In this document: positions 55,573 through 64,000 of the stretch, piece by piece | How the letters are laid out: every line of letters begins with the position of its first letter | Position numbering within the stretch: the stretch's first letter is position 1 | From: Pseudomonas pharyngis | GTDB taxonomy: Bacteria > Pseudomonadota > Gammaproteobacteria > Pseudomonadales > Pseudomonadaceae | Direction of reading: 5' to 3' | Length of the DNA: 64,000 bases | Assembly (NCBI RefSeq): GCF_021602345.1 | Contig: NZ_BQID01000016.1 | Coordinates: 54,098 to 118,097, forward strand | The notes under the pieces: model-generated | Databases searched by the model: none | What the model saw: the letters and a program-made list of their open reading frames with translations, nothing else | Told to the model about the DNA's origin: nothing | Program-made: the position numbers and the translations under genes

Positions 55573-56033
55573 CAGGGCGCCTCGGTGATCAAGCCAACGT
55601 TACCGACCCCGGCTTTCTGCAACCCGCCCATGGCGCCCATGACGGAGCCATAATCGACGGACTTGTCGCCACGGATGAAGACTTGGGTACGCTTGCCACC
55701 TTCAGTGCCGGCGCGAATGATCTTGGTCACCGCGTCGGTCATCTGTGGCAGGGTCATGGCCCGGTCCTGCTGCTTCTCGGTGTCGACTTCGCTGCCAAGG
55801 TTCCAGTAGTAGGTCTTGTCCGACTTGATCGAAATGGTCAGCACCTGGGTGTTGTTGTCCTGCGGCAAGGCTTCGCTGGAAACCTTGGGCAGATCCACTT
55901 TCACGCCCTGATTGAGCATCGGCGCAGTCACCATGAAGATGACCAGCAGCACCAGCATCACGTCGATGTAAGGCACTACGTTCATCTCGGCGACCGGCTT
56001 GCGCTTGTGTCGGGCTCGAGTGATTAAAGCCAT
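55572..56033 (-). CDS. tolR: Tol-Pal system protein TolR
   Basis: A 153-residue ExbD-family inner-membrane protein of the proton-driven TolQR motor. The single membrane helix holds the essential aspartate in NVVPYIDVMLVLLVIFMVTAPML (near residue 24). The periplasmic part ends RGDKSVDYGSVMGAMGGLQKAG, typical of TolR. It lies 14 bp after tolQ. Confidence 0.95.
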   Translation of the reverse strand: MALITRARHKRKPVAEMNVVPYIDVMLVLLVIFMVTAPMLNQGVKVDLPKVSSEALPQDNNTQVLTISIKSDKTYYWNLGSEVDTEKQQDRAMTLPQMTDAVTKIIRAGTEGGKRTQVFIRGDKSVDYGSVMGAMGGLQKAGVGNVGLITEAP

Positions 56034-56047
56034 CGGGAAATACCTGC

Positions 56048-56743
56048 TTATTCTTCGCTGGTGTGCACTTTGCGGTGCAGGATCGCCTGGAACTCATCGG
56101 CGAAGGTGTAGTAGCGGCTCAGCAAGGTTTCGCTGCGGGCAGAGAAACGGTTGTAAGCGATAACGGCCGGGATCGCGGCGAACAGACCGATCGCGGTGGC
56201 GATCAGGGCTTCGGCGATGCCGGGTGCGACGGTGGCCAGAGTGGCCTGCTGGGCGCTGGCCAGACCACGGAAGGAGTTCATGATCCCCCACACGGTACCG
56301 AACAGACCGATGTACGGGCTGACCGAACCGACGGTGGCGAGGAACGGCAGGCTCTGCTCGAGCTTTTCTTCTTCGCGGGAGATGGCGACGCGCATGGCAC
56401 GGGCCACGCCTTCCATCACCGCTTCAGGATCGACGCCTGGCTGCTGACGCAGACGGGAGAACTCCTTGAAGCCGGCACGGAAGATCTGCTCGACACCCGA
56501 ATCCGGATCCGGGTTGCTGCCGGCCTGACGGTAGAGTTTGGACAGGTCGATACCCGACCAGAAGCGCTCCTCGAAGCTCTCGAGGGCACGTCGACCGGCG
56601 CGTATCAGATTGCTGCGCTGAAAGATCATGATCCATGAGGTCACCGATGCGGCCACCAGAGTCAACATTACCAACTGCACCACGATGCTGGCATTGCTGA
56701 CCAGGCTCCACATGGAGGAATGGTCGACGACGTTAGCTTCCAC
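56048..56743 (-). CDS. tolQ: Tol-Pal system protein TolQ
   Basis: A 231-residue ExbB/MotA-family inner-membrane protein with three helices (about 17-37, 134-156, 167-190). The conserved [23 protein letters not shown] block and the [24 protein letters not shown] helix line the proton path with TolR. It overlaps the ybgC 3' end by 11 bp. Confidence 0.95.
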   Translation of the reverse strand: MEANVVDHSSMWSLVSNASIVVQLVMLTLVAASVTSWIMIFQRSNLIRAGRRALESFEERFWSGIDLSKLYRQAGSNPDPDSGVEQIFRAGFKEFSRLRQQPGVDPEAVMEGVARAMRVAISREEEKLEQSLPFLATVGSVSPYIGLFGTVWGIMNSFRGLASAQQATLATVAPGIAEALIATAIGLFAAIPAVIAYNRFSARSETLLSRYYTFADEFQAILHRKVHTSEE

Positions 56744-57200
56744 GCTTTATCTCCTGCTTTGAGTGTGTACCCGTGCCGACCGCGTCGGCAAAGGCCGCAC
56801 GCAGGTCTTCGGGAAGGGCCCGGGGTTTCAAACTGTTAGTGCGCACACAGGCCACCAGAAACTGCCCTTCGCAGAGCAGCACATTATCCGTTGCCCGCCT
56901 GACCTGCTGTCGGAAGCGCAGGCTGGCACGGTTCAATTCGATTACATCAGCGCTTACCAGAAGCTCGTCGTCCAGTCGCGCCGGCGCGTGATAACGCGCT
57001 TCGCTGGAATGCACGACGAACAACAGGTCCTCCCCGGCCAGCGCCGACTGAGCAAAGCCCAGCTCCCGGAGCCGTTCGGTTCGAGCCCGTTCCATAAACT
57101 TGAGGTAATTAACGTAATACACGATGCCGCCCGCATCGGTGTCCTCGTAATAAACGCGACAACGATGTGCGAACGGCTCAAGCCCGTTTTGCGCGCGCAT
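56733..57200 (-). CDS. ybgC: Acyl-CoA thioesterase YbgC
   Basis: A 155-residue hotdog-fold thioesterase, the first gene of ybgC-tolQRAB-pal-cpoB. The family motif is [27 protein letters not shown] near residues 17-43; its second aspartate is the likely catalytic residue. In E. coli it acts on short acyl-CoAs and has been linked to phospholipid metabolism. Its start is upstream-isolated by 126 bp from ruvB, so a tol operon promoter probably lies there. Confidence 0.93.
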   Translation of the reverse strand: MRAQNGLEPFAHRCRVYYEDTDAGGIVYYVNYLKFMERARTERLRELGFAQSALAGEDLLFVVHSSEARYHAPARLDDELLVSADVIELNRASLRFRQQVRRATDNVLLCEGQFLVACVRTNSLKPRALPEDLRAAFADAVGTGTHSKQEIKRGS

Positions 57201-57326
57201 ACTCTAGTGCTTACTCCTCGGGTTGCCAATCCAGCCAGGCAACTGTTTTTCATTGTGGAAGGCTTTACCGCAAAAGTACCGCCCTGTGACAGTACAAACG
57301 CTGAATAAATCGACAATAAATGTGTA

Positions 57327-58388
57327 TCAATCGTCCACGGCATCGAGAAACTCGTCTACCACGGGCATTTCGCCCATTCGTGTCGGAATGTTTAAACCAA
57401 AATGCAGGTACGCGTGGCGAGTCACCACCCTGCCCCGCGGCGTACGCATGATGTAGCCCTGCTGAATCAGGTACGGCTCGAGCACGTCTTCAATGGTGTG
57501 GCGCTCTTCGCTGATCGCCGCCGCCAGACTGTCGATGCCCACCGGGCCGCCGTCAAACTTCTCGATCATGGTCAACAGCAGACGCCGGTCCTGATGATCG
57601 AAACCATGCTCGTCGACGTCCAGCAGGTTCAGCGCCAGATCCGCGACGGACTTGGTAATGTGGCCCTTGGCCCGGACTTCGGCGAAATCCCGCACCCGGC
57701 GCAGCAGACGGTTGGCGATCCGCGGCGTGCCACGGGCGCGGCGGGCAATCTCGAAAGATCCTTCCGGATCCAGCGGCAAACCGAGGATATTCGCCGAACG
57801 GCTGACAATCGTCGCCAGGTCAGCGGTGCTGTAGAACTCGAGGCGCTGGACGATACCGAAACGGTCACGCAAAGGGTTGGTCAGCATGCCCGCCCGCGTG
57901 GTTGCACCGACCAGGGTGAACGGTGGCAGATCGAGTTTGATCGAACGCGCCGCCGGCCCTTCACCGATCATGATGTCGAGCTGGAAATCTTCCATGGCCG
58001 GGTACAGTACTTCTTCGACGATCGGCGACAGACGATGGATTTCATCGATGAACAGCACGTCGTGCGGCTCAAGATTGGTCAACAGCGCCGCCAGATCCCC
58101 CGGACGCTCCAGCACCGGACCGGAAGTGCTCTTGATCGACACGCCCATTTCCTGAGCGATGATGTTGGCCAGCGTGGTTTTACCCAGCCCCGGCGGACCG
58201 AAGATCAGGGTGTGGTCGAGGGATTCGCTACGGCCACGGGCGGCCTGGATAAACAGTTCCATCTGCTCGCGAACGGTCGGCTGGCCGATGTACTCGGCCA
58301 GGCTGACGGGACGTATCGCCCGATCCTGGACTTCTTCGCGCTCACGCGGACTGTGCGTAGCGGCGATCAGACGATCAGCTTCAATCAC
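57327..58388 (-). CDS. ruvB: Holliday junction branch migration helicase RuvB
   Basis: A 353-residue AAA+ motor that drives branch migration with RuvA. It begins MIEADRLI from a GTG start at 58388, adjacent to the ruvA stop. Walker A is [12 protein letters not shown] near residue 65, Walker B FIDEIHRL near 115, the sensor ATTRAG near 162, and the C-terminal winged helix contains [15 protein letters not shown]. It ends the ruvCAB cluster. Confidence 0.97.
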   Translation of the reverse strand: MIEADRLIAATHSPREREEVQDRAIRPVSLAEYIGQPTVREQMELFIQAARGRSESLDHTLIFGPPGLGKTTLANIIAQEMGVSIKSTSGPVLERPGDLAALLTNLEPHDVLFIDEIHRLSPIVEEVLYPAMEDFQLDIMIGEGPAARSIKLDLPPFTLVGATTRAGMLTNPLRDRFGIVQRLEFYSTADLATIVSRSANILGLPLDPEGSFEIARRARGTPRIANRLLRRVRDFAEVRAKGHITKSVADLALNLLDVDEHGFDHQDRRLLLTMIEKFDGGPVGIDSLAAAISEERHTIEDVLEPYLIQQGYIMRTPRGRVVTRHAYLHFGLNIPTRMGEMPVVDEFLDAVDD

Positions 58389-58997
58389 TTAAATCATTCC
58401 CTTCAGGGCGCGTCGAATCATGTCTTCGCTGCTCAGGCCTTTCTCTTTGATCGCGGAAATCGCCTTGCTCGCTTCCTGTGGCTTGTAGCCCAGGGAAATC
58501 AGCGCGCTGACCGCATCGTTCTCGGCGGTATTGACCGGCGCCGGGCCGTCCGGCTGGTTCGGCACCAGGGCGAACATGGCCGGCGAGGTTTCCCAGGCCT
58601 TGAAGCGATCCTTGAGTTCGACCAGCAGACGCTCGGCGGTTTTCTTGCCCACGCCCGGCACCTTGGTCAGCGCCGAGGTGTCCTGGGACTGCACGCAACG
58701 GATCAGTTCGTCGACTTCCAGACTCGACATCAAGGCCAGGGCCAGTTTCGGCCCCACACCATTGAGGCGGATCAACTCGCGAAAAAAGTCTCGCTCACGC
58801 TTGCCGGCAAAACCATAGAGTAACTGCGCGTCTTCGCGTACGACCAAATGGGTGTGCAAGGTCAGCGGTTCACCGACCGACGGCAGACGATAAAGGGTGG
58901 TCATGGGCACTTCCAGCTCATACCCGAGGCCGTTTACATCCAGAATCAGGTGCGGCGGCTGTTTCTCAGCCAGAGTGCCGCGCAAGCGTCCAATCAC
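58389..58997 (-). CDS. ruvA: Holliday junction branch migration protein RuvA
   Basis: A 202-residue protein whose tetramer binds four-way junctions. It starts [28 protein letters not shown] (OB domain), with two helix-hairpin-helix motifs at about 70-130 ([17 protein letters not shown] and [19 protein letters not shown]) and a C-terminal domain III that contacts RuvB. The stop abuts the ruvB GTG. Confidence 0.97.
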   Translation of the reverse strand: MIGRLRGTLAEKQPPHLILDVNGLGYELEVPMTTLYRLPSVGEPLTLHTHLVVREDAQLLYGFAGKRERDFFRELIRLNGVGPKLALALMSSLEVDELIRCVQSQDTSALTKVPGVGKKTAERLLVELKDRFKAWETSPAMFALVPNQPDGPAPVNTAENDAVSALISLGYKPQEASKAISAIKEKGLSSEDMIRRALKGMI

Positions 58998-59111
58998 GTT
59001 TCAGATCCTTGAGCGTTGGCCAGCCGTGGGCTGGCGACTGTCGAAAGGCGGATTTCGGGCCGACGACCCAGGCGCAAAAATCCGCTTTCAGGAAAATTGA
59101 TGCTGATGCTA

Positions 59112-59639
59112 TCAGAGACGCAGGCGCCCGCCACGACTGCGTGCCGTTCCCAAGCCGTGCGGTAACAGACTGGAGCGTGTGTGGGCATGACAAATGGCAA
59201 TGGCCAGGGCATCCGATGCATCGATTTGCGGTTTGCTGGTCAGCTTGAGCATGTGCATGACCATCATCTGCACCTGCTCTTTATTAGCGGCACCCGTGCC
59301 GACCACGGCCTGCTTGACCTGGGTGGCCGTGTACTCGGCGATTTCCAGGCATTCTTCGGCGCCGGCAACGATAGCGGCCCCCCGGGCCTGCCCGAGCTTC
59401 AGCGCCGAATCGGCGTTTTTCGCCATGAACACCTTTTCGATGCCCATGGTGACCGGACCGTAGGTCTGGATGATTTCGCGCACGCCGCGATAAACGATCT
59501 GCAGACGTTCATGCAACTCGCCAGCGCCGGTACGAATGCAGCCCGATGCCACGTAGATGCAGCCGCCGCGTCCGGTATCGCGAACAATCCCGTAACCGGT
59601 GATACGCGAGCCGGGGTCGATACCTAGAATTAAAGTCAT
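59112..59639 (-). CDS. ruvC: Holliday junction resolvase RuvC
   Basis: A 175-residue endonuclease that cuts Holliday junctions. Acidic active-site residues are visible: Asp7 in [14 protein letters not shown], the glutamate in [11 protein letters not shown] near residue 67, and the late aspartates in [13 protein letters not shown] near 138-148. A 114-bp gap precedes ruvA. A REP doublet lies upstream, separating it from the YebC gene. Confidence 0.96.
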   Translation of the reverse strand: MTLILGIDPGSRITGYGIVRDTGRGGCIYVASGCIRTGAGELHERLQIVYRGVREIIQTYGPVTMGIEKVFMAKNADSALKLGQARGAAIVAGAEECLEIAEYTATQVKQAVVGTGAANKEQVQMMVMHMLKLTSKPQIDASDALAIAICHAHTRSSLLPHGLGTARSRGGRLRL

Positions 59640-59690
59640 AACGCCTGCGGGTTCGGTAAAAACACAAAAATCAAAACATCAAATAACCAA

Positions 59691-59779
59691 TGCGGGAGCG
59701 GGCTTGCTCGCGAAGGCGGCGTATCAGCAAGCATCAATGCTGGAGACACCCCGCCTTCGCGAGCAAGCCCGCTCCCACC
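59691..59779. repeat. REP doublet (REPIN) between yebC and ruvC
   Basis: Inverted units TGCGGGAGCGGGCTTGCTCGCGA and its near-complement TCGCGAGCAAGCCCGCTCCCAC around a 43-bp spacer. The first unit has C for T at the third base. Confidence 0.9.
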
Positions 59780-59796
59780 GTGAAGCCTAGCCGCTC

Positions 59797-60543
59797 TTAG
59801 CCTAACTGAGCGGCCACGTCTTCCGGAATGTCCGCATTGGAATAGACGTTTTGCACGTCATCCAGATCCTCAAGCATATCGATGAGCTTGAGCACCTTCT
59901 CGGCGCCCTCCAGGTCCAGTTCGGCGCTGGTGGTCGGCTGCATGACGATTTCCGCGTCATCACCCTTGAAGCCAGCAGCTTCCAGGGCATTGCGCACTGC
60001 GTAGAAACTGGTGAACGAGGTGAACACGTCGATCGAACCGTCTTCGTGGCTGACCACGTCGTCGGCATCGGCTTCAAGTGCCGCTTCTGTCAGTGCGTCT
60101 TCGTCGACACCCGGTGCAAAGCTGATCTGGCCCTTGCGTTCGAACAGATAGGCTACCGAACCGTCGGTACCGAGGTTGCCGCCACACTTGCTGAACGCGT
60201 GGCGCACTGCCGCTGCGGTACGGTTGCGGTTGTCGGTCATGCACTCGACCATCACCGCCACGCCACCCGGGCCGTAACCTTCGTAGGTCAGTTCTTCAAC
60301 GTTGTCGGCCTCGGTCGCGCCAGCGCCACGGGCCACGGCACGGTCGATGATGTCCCGGCTCATGTTGGCGCCCAGCGCCTTGTCCAGCGCCAGACGCAGA
60401 CGCGGGTTGGAGCCCGGATCGCCGCCGCCCTGACGGGCCGCCACGGTCAGTTCGCGGATCCACTTGGTGAAGATCTTGCCTCTCTTGGCATCCTGGCGTT
60501 CTTTGCGGTGCTTGATGTTCGCCCACTTGGAATGACCTGCCAT
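59797..60543 (-). CDS. YebC/PmpR family DNA-binding transcriptional regulator
   Basis: A 248-residue protein of the YebC/TACO1/PmpR family. It begins [53 protein letters not shown] and [43 protein letters not shown] are diagnostic. The ATG at 60543 has GGAG 7 bp upstream; a longer frame from 60579 is not conserved. PmpR of P. aeruginosa was described as a repressor of the pqsR quorum-sensing gene. Recent work on related proteins points to a role in relieving ribosome stalling, so the annotation as a regulator is open. Confidence 0.94.
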   Translation of the reverse strand: MAGHSKWANIKHRKERQDAKRGKIFTKWIRELTVAARQGGGDPGSNPRLRLALDKALGANMSRDIIDRAVARGAGATEADNVEELTYEGYGPGGVAVMVECMTDNRNRTAAAVRHAFSKCGGNLGTDGSVAYLFERKGQISFAPGVDEDALTEAALEADADDVVSHEDGSIDVFTSFTSFYAVRNALEAAGFKGDDAEIVMQPTTSAELDLEGAEKVLKLIDMLEDLDDVQNVYSNADIPEDVAAQLG

Positions 60544-60627
60544 AACTCGCTCCGAATTCTCTTGAACAATGCCCGCCATGCAGATGCATCGGCCAGCAAA
60601 AAAATCTTGTTTTCAATCACTGCAGAA

Positions 60628-60655
60628 AGAAAAAAGGCGCATCCGAAGATGCGCC
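60628..60655 (-). terminator. Terminator after aspS
   Basis: GGCGCATC-TTCG-GATGCGCC, an 8-bp stem closed by a stable TTCG tetraloop, is followed on the minus strand by TTTTTT. It starts 13 bp past the aspS stop. Confidence 0.95.
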
Positions 60656-60667
60656 TTCAGGCCCGTC

Positions 60668-62443
60668 TTACTCGGCCTTTGGCGTTTCGCGCAAACGGAT
60701 GTGCAATTCGCGCAATGCCTTCGCATCCACGACACCCGGCGCCTGCGTCATCACGTCGGCAGCACTCTGGGTTTTCGGGAAGGCGATCACTTCACGGATC
60801 GACTGGGCGCCGGTCATCAGCATCACCAGACGGTCCAGACCGAAGGCCAGACCACCGTGCGGCGGCGCGCCGTATTTCAGGGCGTCGAGCAGGAAGCCGA
60901 ACTTCTCTTCCTGTTCCGCTTCGTTGATGCCCAGCAGACGGAACACCGCCTGTTGCATCTCCTTGCGGTGGATACGGATCGAACCGCCACCCAGCTCGGT
61001 GCCGTTCAGCACCATGTCGTAGGCACGGGACAGAGCGCCGGCCGGGTTGGCTTCCAGCTCTTCCGGCGAGCACTTCGGCGCGGTGAACGGATGGTGCAGC
61101 GCCGAGAAGCTGCCGTCATCGTTCTCTTCGAACATCGGGAAGTCGACGACCCACATCGGTGCCCACTCGCAGGTCAGCAACTTGAGGTCGTGACCGAGCT
61201 TGATACGCAGCGCGCCCAGGGCTTCGCTGACGATCTTGGCCTTGTCGGCGCCGAAGAACACGATATCGCCGTCGACTGCACCGACGCGATCGAGGATCAC
61301 GTTCAAGTTGGCTTCCGGGATGTTTTTCACGATCGGAGATTGCAGACCATCAACACCGGCAGCACGCTCGTTGACCTTGATGTACGCCAGGCCCTTGGCA
61401 CCGTAGATGCCGACGAACTTGGTGTAGTCGTCGATCTGCTTGCGCGGCATGCTCGCCCCGCCCGGAACGCGCAGTGCGGCGATACGGCATTTCGGGTCGT
61501 TGGCAGGGCCGCTGAAGACCTTGAAATCCACTTCTTTCAGTTGATCGGCCACGTCGACCAGCTCCAGCGGGTTACGCAGGTCCGGCTTGTCGGAGCCGTA
61601 ACGGCGCATGGCTTCTTCGAACGTCATGTGCGGGAATTCGCCGAATTCCAGACCCAGCACTTCCTTGAACAGGTTGCGGATCATGCCTTCGGTCAGGCCC
61701 ATGATGTCTTTTTCGTCAAGGAAGCTGGTTTCGATGTCGATCTGAGTGAACTCAGGCTGACGGTCGGCACGCAGGTCTTCGTCGCGGAAGCATTTGGCGA
61801 TCTGGTAGTAACGGTCGAAGCCGGCGACCATCAGCAGTTGCTTGAACAGCTGTGGCGATTGCGGCAACGCGAAGAACGAACCGGCGTGGGTACGGCTCGG
61901 TACGAGGTAGTCGCGCGCGCCTTCTGGCGTGGCACGGGTCAGGATCGGCGTTTCGACGTCGAGGAAGCCGTTTTCGTCGAGGTAGCGACGGATGCTGGTG
62001 GTCATGCGCGAACGCAGACGCAGCTTCTCGGCCATTTCCGGACGACGCAGGTCCAGGAAGCGATAACGCAGACGGGTTTCTTCGCCGACGTCGGAGAACT
62101 CGTTCAGCGGGAACGGCGGGGTTTCCGACTCGTTCAGCACTTCCAGCTCGTAGCCCAGCACTTCGATCATGCCCGACGCCATGTTGGCGTTGGTGGCACC
62201 GGCCGGACGCAGACGCACCTTGCCGGTGATCTTCACGACGTATTCGCTGCGCACGCGATCGGCGGCGGCGAAGCTCTCGGCGCGATCCGGATCGAACACT
62301 ACCTGGGCCAGACCGTCACGATCACGGATATCGAGGAAAATCACCCCGCCGTGGTCGCGACGACGGTGAACCCATCCGCAAAGGGTAATTTCCTGGCCTT
62401 CCAGGCTTTCGTTCAGTTGGCCGCAATAATGGCTGCGCATCAT
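60668..62443 (-). CDS. aspS: Aspartate-tRNA ligase
   Basis: A 591-residue class II synthetase of the bacterial type with the GAD insertion. The anticodon-binding domain begins [16 protein letters not shown], motif 2 is in [20 protein letters not shown] near residue 215, and motif 3 in [16 protein letters not shown] near 530. His31 (RRRDHGG) and Gly82 are present; in P. aeruginosa these residues are associated with a non-discriminating enzyme that also charges tRNA-Asn. The ATG at 62443 matches the family start; the frame extends to 62494 without conservation. Confidence 0.97.
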   Translation of the reverse strand: MMRSHYCGQLNESLEGQEITLCGWVHRRRDHGGVIFLDIRDRDGLAQVVFDPDRAESFAAADRVRSEYVVKITGKVRLRPAGATNANMASGMIEVLGYELEVLNESETPPFPLNEFSDVGEETRLRYRFLDLRRPEMAEKLRLRSRMTTSIRRYLDENGFLDVETPILTRATPEGARDYLVPSRTHAGSFFALPQSPQLFKQLLMVAGFDRYYQIAKCFRDEDLRADRQPEFTQIDIETSFLDEKDIMGLTEGMIRNLFKEVLGLEFGEFPHMTFEEAMRRYGSDKPDLRNPLELVDVADQLKEVDFKVFSGPANDPKCRIAALRVPGGASMPRKQIDDYTKFVGIYGAKGLAYIKVNERAAGVDGLQSPIVKNIPEANLNVILDRVGAVDGDIVFFGADKAKIVSEALGALRIKLGHDLKLLTCEWAPMWVVDFPMFEENDDGSFSALHHPFTAPKCSPEELEANPAGALSRAYDMVLNGTELGGGSIRIHRKEMQQAVFRLLGINEAEQEEKFGFLLDALKYGAPPHGGLAFGLDRLVMLMTGAQSIREVIAFPKTQSAADVMTQAPGVVDAKALRELHIRLRETPKAE

Positions 62444-62551
62444 GGTAGTGGTTCGCTTCTCGTAATTCGAAATTCGGTGGAGATCCCGCTGCACTCAAGC
62501 ACTGTGCAACTTGTGGAAACTCGCGCGTGTCGTTCGACCTGGGTCTGAACC

Positions 62552-62773
62552 CTAGTCAGATTTGTCGCCACCGGCCAGGTTCTTCTTCGCGCCGGTCTTG
62601 AAATCGGTTTCGTACCAGCCACTGCCGCTGAGGCGAAAGCCCGGCATGGACAGCTGCTTCTTGAGTTCCGGCGCCTGGCAGGCAGGGCAATCGACCAGTG
62701 GTGCGTCGCTGATCTTTTGAATGGCTTCCAACTGATGACCACAGGAAGCACATTGGTAATCGTACATCGGCAT
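62552..62773 (-). CDS. FmdB-like zinc ribbon protein
   Basis: A 73-residue protein of the FmdB/CxxC_CxxC_SSSS family. Two CxxC pairs (Cys8/Cys11 and Cys29/Cys32) form the predicted zinc ribbon, followed by the SMPGFRLSGSGWYETDF tail that defines the family. It lies 108 bp upstream of aspS on the same strand; that gene pair is widely conserved. The function is unknown; regulation of neighbouring genes has been suggested for founding members. Confidence 0.88.
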   Translation of the reverse strand: MPMYDYQCASCGHQLEAIQKISDAPLVDCPACQAPELKKQLSMPGFRLSGSGWYETDFKTGAKKNLAGGDKSD

Positions 62774-62850
62774 GGGGTTGTCTCGGCAATCAGATTGCCA
62801 GCACGCGCAGGGCTGTGCGGCGAAAGGGCGGGATTATAGCCATTAAATGC

Positions 62851-62880
62851 GGCCTGTGCAGCCGGAAGACTGCACAGGCC
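62851..62880 (-). terminator. Hairpin after the RHH gene
   Basis: GGCCTGTGCAG and CTGCACAGGCC form a perfect 11-bp stem with an 8-nt loop, 6 bp past the RHH gene stop. On the minus strand GCATTTAATGG follows, so the T-tract is weak. Confidence 0.7.
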
Positions 62881-62886
62881 GTCTCG

Positions 62887-63234
62887 TCAGTGACACCCCC
62901 CGTTATTGATCCCGGGAGAATCCCGCAGGCCGTGCACCACACACACCACCCGCACCAGACCGCTGAAGTTTTTCACCCCGCCATGGCGCAGGTGCACTTC
63001 ACGATCAACGCGGGACAACAGCGTGCCGACCGAACAGCAATTGTCCTCGGCCATCCGGCCCAGAATGTTCCAGTAAACCTGCTCCAGCCGCATGCAGGTC
63101 GCGAACCCGTTCAAACGTACCGATCGGGACGACGGCCGGATCAACTCCATGTCGAATCCGCCGAGAAAGGGCTCCACGATTTTCTGTTGCTGCGAACCGC
63201 CAGCGATCTCTATTCGCCTGTCTCCACCTTCCAT
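62887..63234 (-). CDS. Ribbon-helix-helix domain protein
   Basis: A 115-residue protein with a probable C-terminal-type RHH_4 (PF13467-like) domain: SVRLNGFATCMRLEQVYWNILGRMAEDNCCSVGTLLSRVDREVH. The pattern of a short strand followed by two helices fits ribbon-helix-helix DNA-binding proteins. A start further inside (Met29) would still include the whole domain. A histidine- and glycine-rich tail follows (VVCVVHGLRDSPG). Adjacent genes give no functional hint. I recall the family as common and uncharacterised in pseudomonads. Confidence 0.75.
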   Translation of the reverse strand: MEGGDRRIEIAGGSQQQKIVEPFLGGFDMELIRPSSRSVRLNGFATCMRLEQVYWNILGRMAEDNCCSVGTLLSRVDREVHLRHGGVKNFSGLVRVVCVVHGLRDSPGINNGGCH

Positions 63235-63430
63235 ATCGTTGACACTCCTTTGCCATTTCTGCGCTTGTTTTCAAGGCAACATCCTGTGACCTCATTAAAA
63301 GCGCAGGCGCAAAGGCAGATCCAGATGACTTTTTGACCATCCGCGTAGGATAAGCCAACGCGATACGGAGGATCATGGAGCGGTGGGGCGTCTTCCTTGC
63401 TTCCTACATTCGCGAATGACTTTTCCGGGC

Positions 63431-63470
63431 AAAAAAGAGAACAGCGCACGAATGAAGTGAGTCCGTGCGC
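63431..63470 (-). terminator. Terminator after the dps-like gene
   Basis: GCGCACG and CGTGCGC form a 7-bp stem with a 13-nt loop, then TGTTCTC and six T residues on the minus strand. It lies 10 bp past the stop. Confidence 0.75.
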
Positions 63471-63479
63471 CTTCCGCCG

Positions 63480-63950
63480 TCAGGCCTCGAGCAGTGCGCG
63501 CAACATCCACGCGGTTTTCTCGTGAACCTGCATACGCTGAGTCAGCAGGTCGGCGGTCGGCTCATCGCTGACTTTATCCAGCAGGGGGAATATCCCCCGC
63601 GCCGTGCGAGTGACTGCCTCCTGACCCTCGACCAATTGTTTGATCATGTCCTCGGCACTCGGCACCCCCTCTTCCTCTTTAATGGAAGACAGCCGCGCAT
63701 AGGTCGCGTACGCGCCCGGGGCGGGAAAACCCAGGGCCCTGATACGTTCGGCAATCGAATCCACCGCCAGGGCCAGTTCGTTGTATTGCTCCTCGAACAT
63801 CAGATGCAGGGTCCGGAACATCGGCCCGGTGACGTTCCAGTGGAAGTTGTGGGTCTTCAGATACAGCACGTAGGTGTCCGACAGAAGGCGCGAGAGCCCT
63901 TCGACGATGGATTTGCGGTCTTCTTCACTGATACCGATATCGATTGCCAT
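63480..63950 (-). CDS. Dps-family DNA-protection/ferritin-like protein
   Basis: A 156-residue four-helix ferritin-like protein of the Dps family, which oxidises and stores iron and protects DNA under starvation or oxidative stress. The first ferroxidase motif is [45 protein letters not shown] (residues about 30-75), with the His/Asp/Glu ligands in the family pattern. The N terminus is short and not lysine-rich, so DNA binding by a flexible tail is not obvious. It begins near the right edge; the last 50 bases hold a possible promoter only. Confidence 0.92.
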   Translation of the reverse strand: MAIDIGISEEDRKSIVEGLSRLLSDTYVLYLKTHNFHWNVTGPMFRTLHLMFEEQYNELALAVDSIAERIRALGFPAPGAYATYARLSSIKEEEGVPSAEDMIKQLVEGQEAVTRTARGIFPLLDKVSDEPTADLLTQRMQVHEKTAWMLRALLEA

Positions 63951-64000
63951 GTTTACCCCCTAAAGGCGATTGAATTCATCCAACAGGTGCCGCTGCACTG

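Noticed and set aside
63210-63449. A 79-residue minus-strand frame between the RHH and Dps genes
   Set aside because: It overlaps the RHH gene start and has an odd Cys/Trp-rich composition with no family match.

Overview
The window is a chromosomal segment of a fluorescent-group Pseudomonas, probably close to the P. fluorescens/P. koreensis lineage. This rests on recognisable protein families, on a gene order I know from P. putida and P. aeruginosa (zwf-pgl-eda, gts-oprB, edd-glk-gltRS, arcDABC, gcvH-gcvP-sdaA-gcvT, ruvCAB-tol-pal), on high-GC codon use, and on REP doublets of the GAGCGGGCTTGCTCGCGA type. There are no phage genes, transposases, CRISPR arrays or rRNA genes. Both edges look like ordinary chromosome.

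Layout. 1-2353: a small DUF3820 gene, a class-V aminotransferase-fold enzyme and a convergent intradiol dioxygenase. 2538-21472: the complete periplasm-to-triose glucose route. OprB porin and the GtsABCD ABC importer bring glucose in. Glucokinase, Zwf, Pgl, Edd and Eda form the Entner-Doudoroff path, and Gap continues it. HexR and the GltR/GltS two-component system are the local regulators, and a mutarotase and an AGE-family epimerase accompany them. 21574-26599: an ECF sigma/anti-sigma/TonB receptor/heme oxygenase locus (hxuI-hxuR-hxuA-hemO type) for iron from heme. 26762-32106: a YbaN protein, a chemoreceptor, a CoA-transferase-like protein and an AlkA-type glycosylase. 32103-39312: two divergent ArcD paralogues and the arginine deiminase operon arcDABC, with a trailing DUF5064 gene. 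39578-47562: the sigma-54 activator GcsR and its target glycine cleavage/serine deaminase operon. 47967-50229: cold-shock protein, RDD protein, nadA and tRNA-Lys. 50293-62773: queC, queE, the cpoB-pal-tolBARQ-ybgC envelope operon, ruvBAC, a YebC regulator, aspS and a FmdB-like protein. 62887-63950: an RHH protein and a Dps protein.

The protein content is core Pseudomonas, and I found no clearly novel multi-gene system. The more interesting layer is regulatory. (i) A bipartite motif with identical spacing precedes both the AGE epimerase gene and gtsA, and is a candidate GltR-dependent promoter. (ii) A second bipartite motif (TTTTTACT-N18-CGTCTCGTTAT) precedes both hxuA and hemO, and is a candidate promoter for the adjacent ECF sigma factor. 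(iii) Three 18-bp GcsR-like sites, an IHF-like site and a near-consensus sigma-54 promoter precede gcvH. (iv) HexR-type TTGT-N7-ACAA sites lie between edd and gap. (v) AAnAAnAA motifs, the type bound by Hfq/Crc, sit at the ribosome-binding regions of gtsA, the AGE gene, oprB, gltR, gap and sdaA.

Repeats are frequent. Seven REP doublets (REPINs) and four full copies plus one relic of a 157-206 bp palindromic MITE-like element are scattered between genes, mainly at gene ends.
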